Of a stretch of DNA of 64,000 nucleotides, positions 60,090 to 64,000 are shown piece by piece. Source of the DNA: Chionis minor (lineage: Eukaryota > Chordata > Aves > Charadriiformes > Chionididae); the NCBI GenBank assembly GCA_013398295.1, contig VZSF01008179.1:147862-211861 (forward strand), read 5' to 3'. The position numbers were made by a program, and so were the translations under genes. The number at the start of each line of letters is the position of its first letter. Position 1 is the first letter of the stretch. A model generated the notes under the pieces. It was given only the letters and a program-made list of their open reading frames with translations, searched no databases and had not been told where the DNA came from.

Positions 60090-61925
60090 CAGCCTCTCCC
60101 TCTGGGAGGGCACCAGTCACATCTCTCCTCCACTTAACTGCCCATTTTTGTGAGACTTGTGGGTATCCAATATCTTTGAGAACCTCTGCCAAAGGAAGCT
60201 CATCAGGGCAGTAGGGTCAAATGTCATTAGGGGGACAGACAGGCAGCAGGATTGCTTAAGCCTCAGTTCATGCAGAAACCAGCTTTAAGAGGTGAGCTAG
60301 AGGAGAAATGGATCTGAGAGCCCCTCCATGAGCCCCTCCCTGCCCCCAGCCTGGCAGCCCCTCCAAGGCCACGAAGTGCATGCCTTGAAGGACACCAGTC
60401 CCTTTTGCACCACCTTTCACCTTACAATTACAGGTCTTCATTTTAAACACGCTTTGGAAGGTCCTGAATTTCACAGAGAAGGGGGCTAACCCCAACTGAA
60501 AATTACACAAATTACACCTGAGATGTCTCCATCTATTGCCTCCTATTATTGTCTCCTACAGCATTGTAGTGCCTACGGCTAAGTTCACGCATAACTTAGC
60601 ACCCAACAGTTTTAATAGCAAAATGTAGAGACCTGAAATTTAGGGAGTTTAGAGGGTGTTCACATCACTTCTCTCATTCTTCCATTATGTTGATGCCACC
60701 ATACATCTGACATCAAAGAAAATCCCAGGCATCTTTCCTGACATCTTTAAAATCAAGGAAATTTAAGATAAGCCAAACTTCCTCATTCACAGTAACAGAA
60801 AAACTTTGGGAATTTGAGGACTAGACAGCACAAGTGTGTGAATAAATTTGTATAGATCTTATCAGCAAGGTCAGCAGAACCATAAAAATCTCAGGCTCAG
60901 GAGAAGACAACATGAGTTGGTGACTCATGCTGCAGTGATCTCAGAATTGTGACTGGCCTTGAGAATGGTCTCTGTCATGGTACCTCCACTTGGCAGCTCA
61001 TTACTGGGTACAAAAATCAATCCAGATGACTATTTCTTTAACAATTTATGCTTCTGCAAGAGCACTTTTCTTGAATCAGCCTTTGTGTTGTAAGCTAGCA
61101 CCACAGAAAAAAAGGATAAACTTTTGCAGAAGTACATATTCCTTGTCCATGGAGCCAAACATAAGGATTTGGGCATGATGGAGTTAGAGCATTTGACCTA
61201 AACTTGTTCATCCAGAAGTCAAGCACCCAACTAGTCATCTTGCTTCTCTTGATCACCAACATAGAGAGATTGGCTGCTACAGAGAGAGCCATTGCATCCA
61301 AAGATTGACATCAAACAGAGATCTGATGAATCACAGTGAGGAAGTATCATCCCTCATTCACCAACTAGAAAGAGAGCTTAGATGACTGCCTCAGATGAGA
61401 TGTCCAGCTCTGAGATGGAGTATGACAAATCCTGCTTAGCACGGCTGCAGCACGTAAGCATTATGTACATCTCCACAACAGAGTGAACAAATCTAAACTC
61501 TTTACTCACGGTCTCTGTCGTACTGACTCACGTGTGTCCAGCTGCCCTGGCTGTTATCCTTACGCCAATGGGGTTTTTTTGAAGCAATGAGTCACAGGTA
61601 ACTCCAGCACAGTTCTTCCTCTGGCTCTGCTCAGTGATCCCGCACTGCACATTAAAATGGGATGTGTGCAGCCCATGTCTGCCAGACACTGTAGGAAACT
61701 GTCTTGTTTTCCAGCTTTCTGATTCTCATCTGTCCAGGCCATTAAGCTATTTGTTTAGGCTTGTGGAGGGCAGAGAAGGGGCGTGATGAGAGGTCTTACG
61801 TCCTAAGGATGTGGTTTAGCCCCTGAGTTTTCTTTCTCCCCTGGTTTATCACGGAGTCTGCAATTCATTAGATAGCCAAGGTCTTACGTATTGCCCTGCC
61901 CTTCTTGTGCTACAGATGGACAAAA
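60090..61925. other. Non-coding, nothing recognised
   Basis: Average-composition sequence. No exon or named repeat is recognised. Confidence 0.45.
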
Positions 61926-61928
61926 AAG

Positions 61929-62110
61929 TCTAGTTCCACCCCCCTGACGTGGGCAGGGACACCTTCTACTGGACCAGGTAGTTCAAAGCCCCAACCTGGC
62001 CTTGAACACCTCCAGGGATCAGGCCTCTACAGCTTCCCTGGGCAACCTGTTCCCATGTGTCACCACCCTCAGAGTAAAGAATTTCTTCCTAATACAGTAT
62101 TGCCCTATTT
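61929..62110 (-). mobile_element. CR1 LINE internal 3' fragment
   Basis: TCTAGTTCCACCCCCCTGAC, GTGGGCAGGGACACCTTCTA, CTGGACCAGGTAGTTCAAAG, CTGGCCTTGAACACCTCCAG, CTTCCCTGGGCAACCTGTTC and GTAAAGAATTTCTTCCTAAT match antisense avian CR1. The 3' terminus itself is missing. Confidence 0.93.
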
Positions 62111-62114
62111 CTGG

Positions 62115-64000
62115 AGCTTGTGAGCAGGACAACATTTCTCAGTTTATTCTGTCTGAGTACCAGTGTCAGAGGCAACAGGAGCCACCACTAACATCACTGT
62201 TGGTGGCAGACACCACCACTGTATCTGAGGCTCTAAATATATATGACATTGTATAAACCTTGAATTAGTTTCTGTACTACAGTTTGGAGGCTCTTCTGGT
62301 AAATGTGACAGTTTACTTGCCATTTTAGTGGAGCTGTTAGAAAGCTGTACTGACAACACACTGCCTTGTACTATGGCTGTGCTTGAACCTTTCATTCACC
62401 AGCAGACTGACTACACATTGCATTGTCAGCAGGACAGATGGACTCAATGCTCCTTTCTATCAGAAACTTCCCATATGCCTGTGGGCAAGTTGCACCGAGG
62501 ATTTCAGTGGCCACTGAATTAGCATTTCCCTGTCTGATTCCCAATCTTCTGCTAATGTGTCTTATCTATTCTCCTTCAACTCAGTTGTTTGCCCCATCTG
62601 TCTGGACCTTATACTCTTTCATGTAAAAACTAGTTCCCACTGTGCCCTTAGTCTTCTGTTGTAAGTGACTTTTAGGTTTTGCAATCAATCCACTAATATC
62701 TATGACCTCTCCTGTTAGAAAAAGGCTGTGATCTAGTAAGGTCCTTCCTTATCCAGCTGATATTCTTGTTAGTAATGATTCAGTGCTAACTAACCCTTAT
62801 AACCATTACTTCTTCACAGTTCCTATTTACGTATATTTAATGCAGCCTGGGGCACATGAGGATGGATGAGATGATTTAATGATGGCAGAAGTTGTTACAC
62901 CTATTATGGCAAGCAGCAGTGGGATGCATCTCAACTAACCTAAGGTGTCTAATAGTTAGACAGCTAAATTTGTGCTGCTTAACTTCTGTTCTCTCTACGG
63001 CATGTGAGGAGAAATAAGCACTTCAATAAAAGCAACAGAGCTAATCCACTTTTCCTCACATTCAGAATGAGCTAAGGGTATTCATGGACCAGTCACTGCA
63101 ATTCACTGACAAGGGGCAGCTCAATAAAATCAGTTAATTGATCAAGTTGCAGCAATGCAGTCAATAAGTCTAAGGCATAAAGCAGGAATTATGTGTCTAA
63201 ATAGCCTTGCACTTCACTACTTCTGTCCTCTTCCACTTAGCCTTTCACTGTTTTGCCGGAGCACTTCCACCAACAAATCTTTCCAGATGGTGACCAAACC
63301 ATAGCTCTGCTAATGCTGCAGCAAAACAGCTTTCAGACCCTGGAGATCAGGCTACCGCTTGCTTTCTCTGTAGATCTACACTCTTTGCAAATGAGATCCT
63401 ATTAATACTTTGAAAAAAAATCAGCACACCTTCTTCAAGCCAGCTGGTGAATGAGGTAGGCTGGACTGAGCCTCCCTGTCCCTGGATCCTTCACTGCCAG
63501 AAAATAATAGACTGCATCAACAAACACTTCAAAAGACATTTAGTTCATCTTCCCAGCATCTACACATCTTTGAAGGGTACTTTTCCCTGCGCCTCCAGGA
63601 TGGCTTTCTACCAGCAGTACAAATCCACAAGGAAAGGCAGCACTCCTGTAGTATTTAGGATCAAATGAGGTACCCAGCTCTCTTGATCTGGGTTGGAAAG
63701 GCAAATTATTTCACGACAAATGCATCAGGTCTGCACTTCCCATGGAAGAATGTGCAAGAAATTAATATTTCAGAACAATTCCCTTCGAACACCCTTCTGA
63801 GATACAGGATTTTTGCTCAGCTTTTCTATTCATACGTGGAACACGACACCAGGACTTCAAGTGATGTGTTCTTAAAGGTAATTCAGTCACTAATGATATA
63901 AAACAATGCCCACCAGGATTTTCAAAAGGGTCATCCAATGGAAGTATCCTCTTTCAATATTCTACATGTCCAGGTAGATCCTAAAATGCCTAGATGCTTC
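62115..64000. other. Non-coding, nothing recognised
   Basis: AT-rich sequence to the window edge. No WNT3A exon 1, CpG island or promoter is recognised. At about 62860-62980 phrases such as CTAACCTAAGGTGTCTAATA may be part of an old repeat. Confidence 0.4.

Larger units (their letters stand above)
24757..64000 (-). other. WNT3A: Presumed WNT3A intron 1 and possibly 5' flank
   Basis: This is sequence upstream of exon 2 on the coding strand. Exon 1 of WNT3A encodes only about 24 residues ending in SYPIWW. I looked by eye for a minus-strand SYPIW codon run followed by a donor and saw none, and no strong CpG island is present here. Exon 1 may lie beyond position 64000, or it may have been missed because it is short. 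In human the neighbour upstream of WNT3A is the divergent gene WNT9A; no WNT9A exon is visible here. Confidence 0.6.

Noticed and set aside
1..64000. Enrichment of TCF/LEF heptamers (CTTTGAT/ATCAAAG)
   Set aside because: I noted about eight (for example 6569, 7094, 8353, 13379, 23775, 28957, 47941, 51053). That is close to what chance predicts for a 7-mer on two strands of 64 kb.

Overview
This window is vertebrate nuclear DNA and almost certainly avian. It is mostly non-coding and split by introns. It carries about ten decayed CR1 LINE fragments, several with the (ATTCTATG)-type 3' end typical of birds, plus short microsatellites and homopolymer runs. I see no operons, phage, insertion sequences, CRISPR arrays or other prokaryotic features.

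The only protein-coding sequence I can support is one exon on the minus strand at 24515-24756: coding exon 2 of WNT3A. It has a clean 3' splice site, a clean 5' splice site and a 242-base length that keeps the WNT3A reading phase. If exon order is normal, 1-24514 lies in intron 2, with exons 3 and 4 beyond the left edge. The sequence from 24757 rightward is intron 1 and possibly 5' flank. I found neither exon 3 on the left nor exon 1 on the right, so both introns may be long. Exon 1 is short and could have been missed.

The rest is regulatory-looking DNA and old repeats. In the presumed intron 2 there are candidate conserved non-coding elements at about 2230-2800, 4540-4740, 8130-8420 and 19440-20330. 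A CpG-rich patch lies at about 15590-16300, and a 5S rRNA-derived SINE (SINE3/AmnSINE1-like) at about 5370-5560. A polypurine tract of about 240 bases at 23099-23337 lies 1.2 kb downstream of the exon. To the right of the exon are further CR1 copies, a MIR-class tRNA-derived SINE (45570-45720), weaker candidate conserved blocks, a pair of hairpins (36431-36492) and an alternating purine-pyrimidine tract (60003-60087).

Two older repeat families recur. One is a foldback element of about 160 bp (17797-17976, 32644-32718, 55779-55890, 57061-57215). The other is an L2/CR1-like tail with a conserved core (3975-4100, 41703-41842, 42397-42518). WNT3A encodes a secreted lipid-modified ligand of the Wnt/beta-catenin pathway used in the primitive streak, tailbud and dorsal neural tube. 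The candidate elements are plausibly its enhancers, but that is inference from base composition and motifs; no alignment was available. I found no undescribed biological system. The best leads are the candidate enhancers, the CpG patch and the foldback family.
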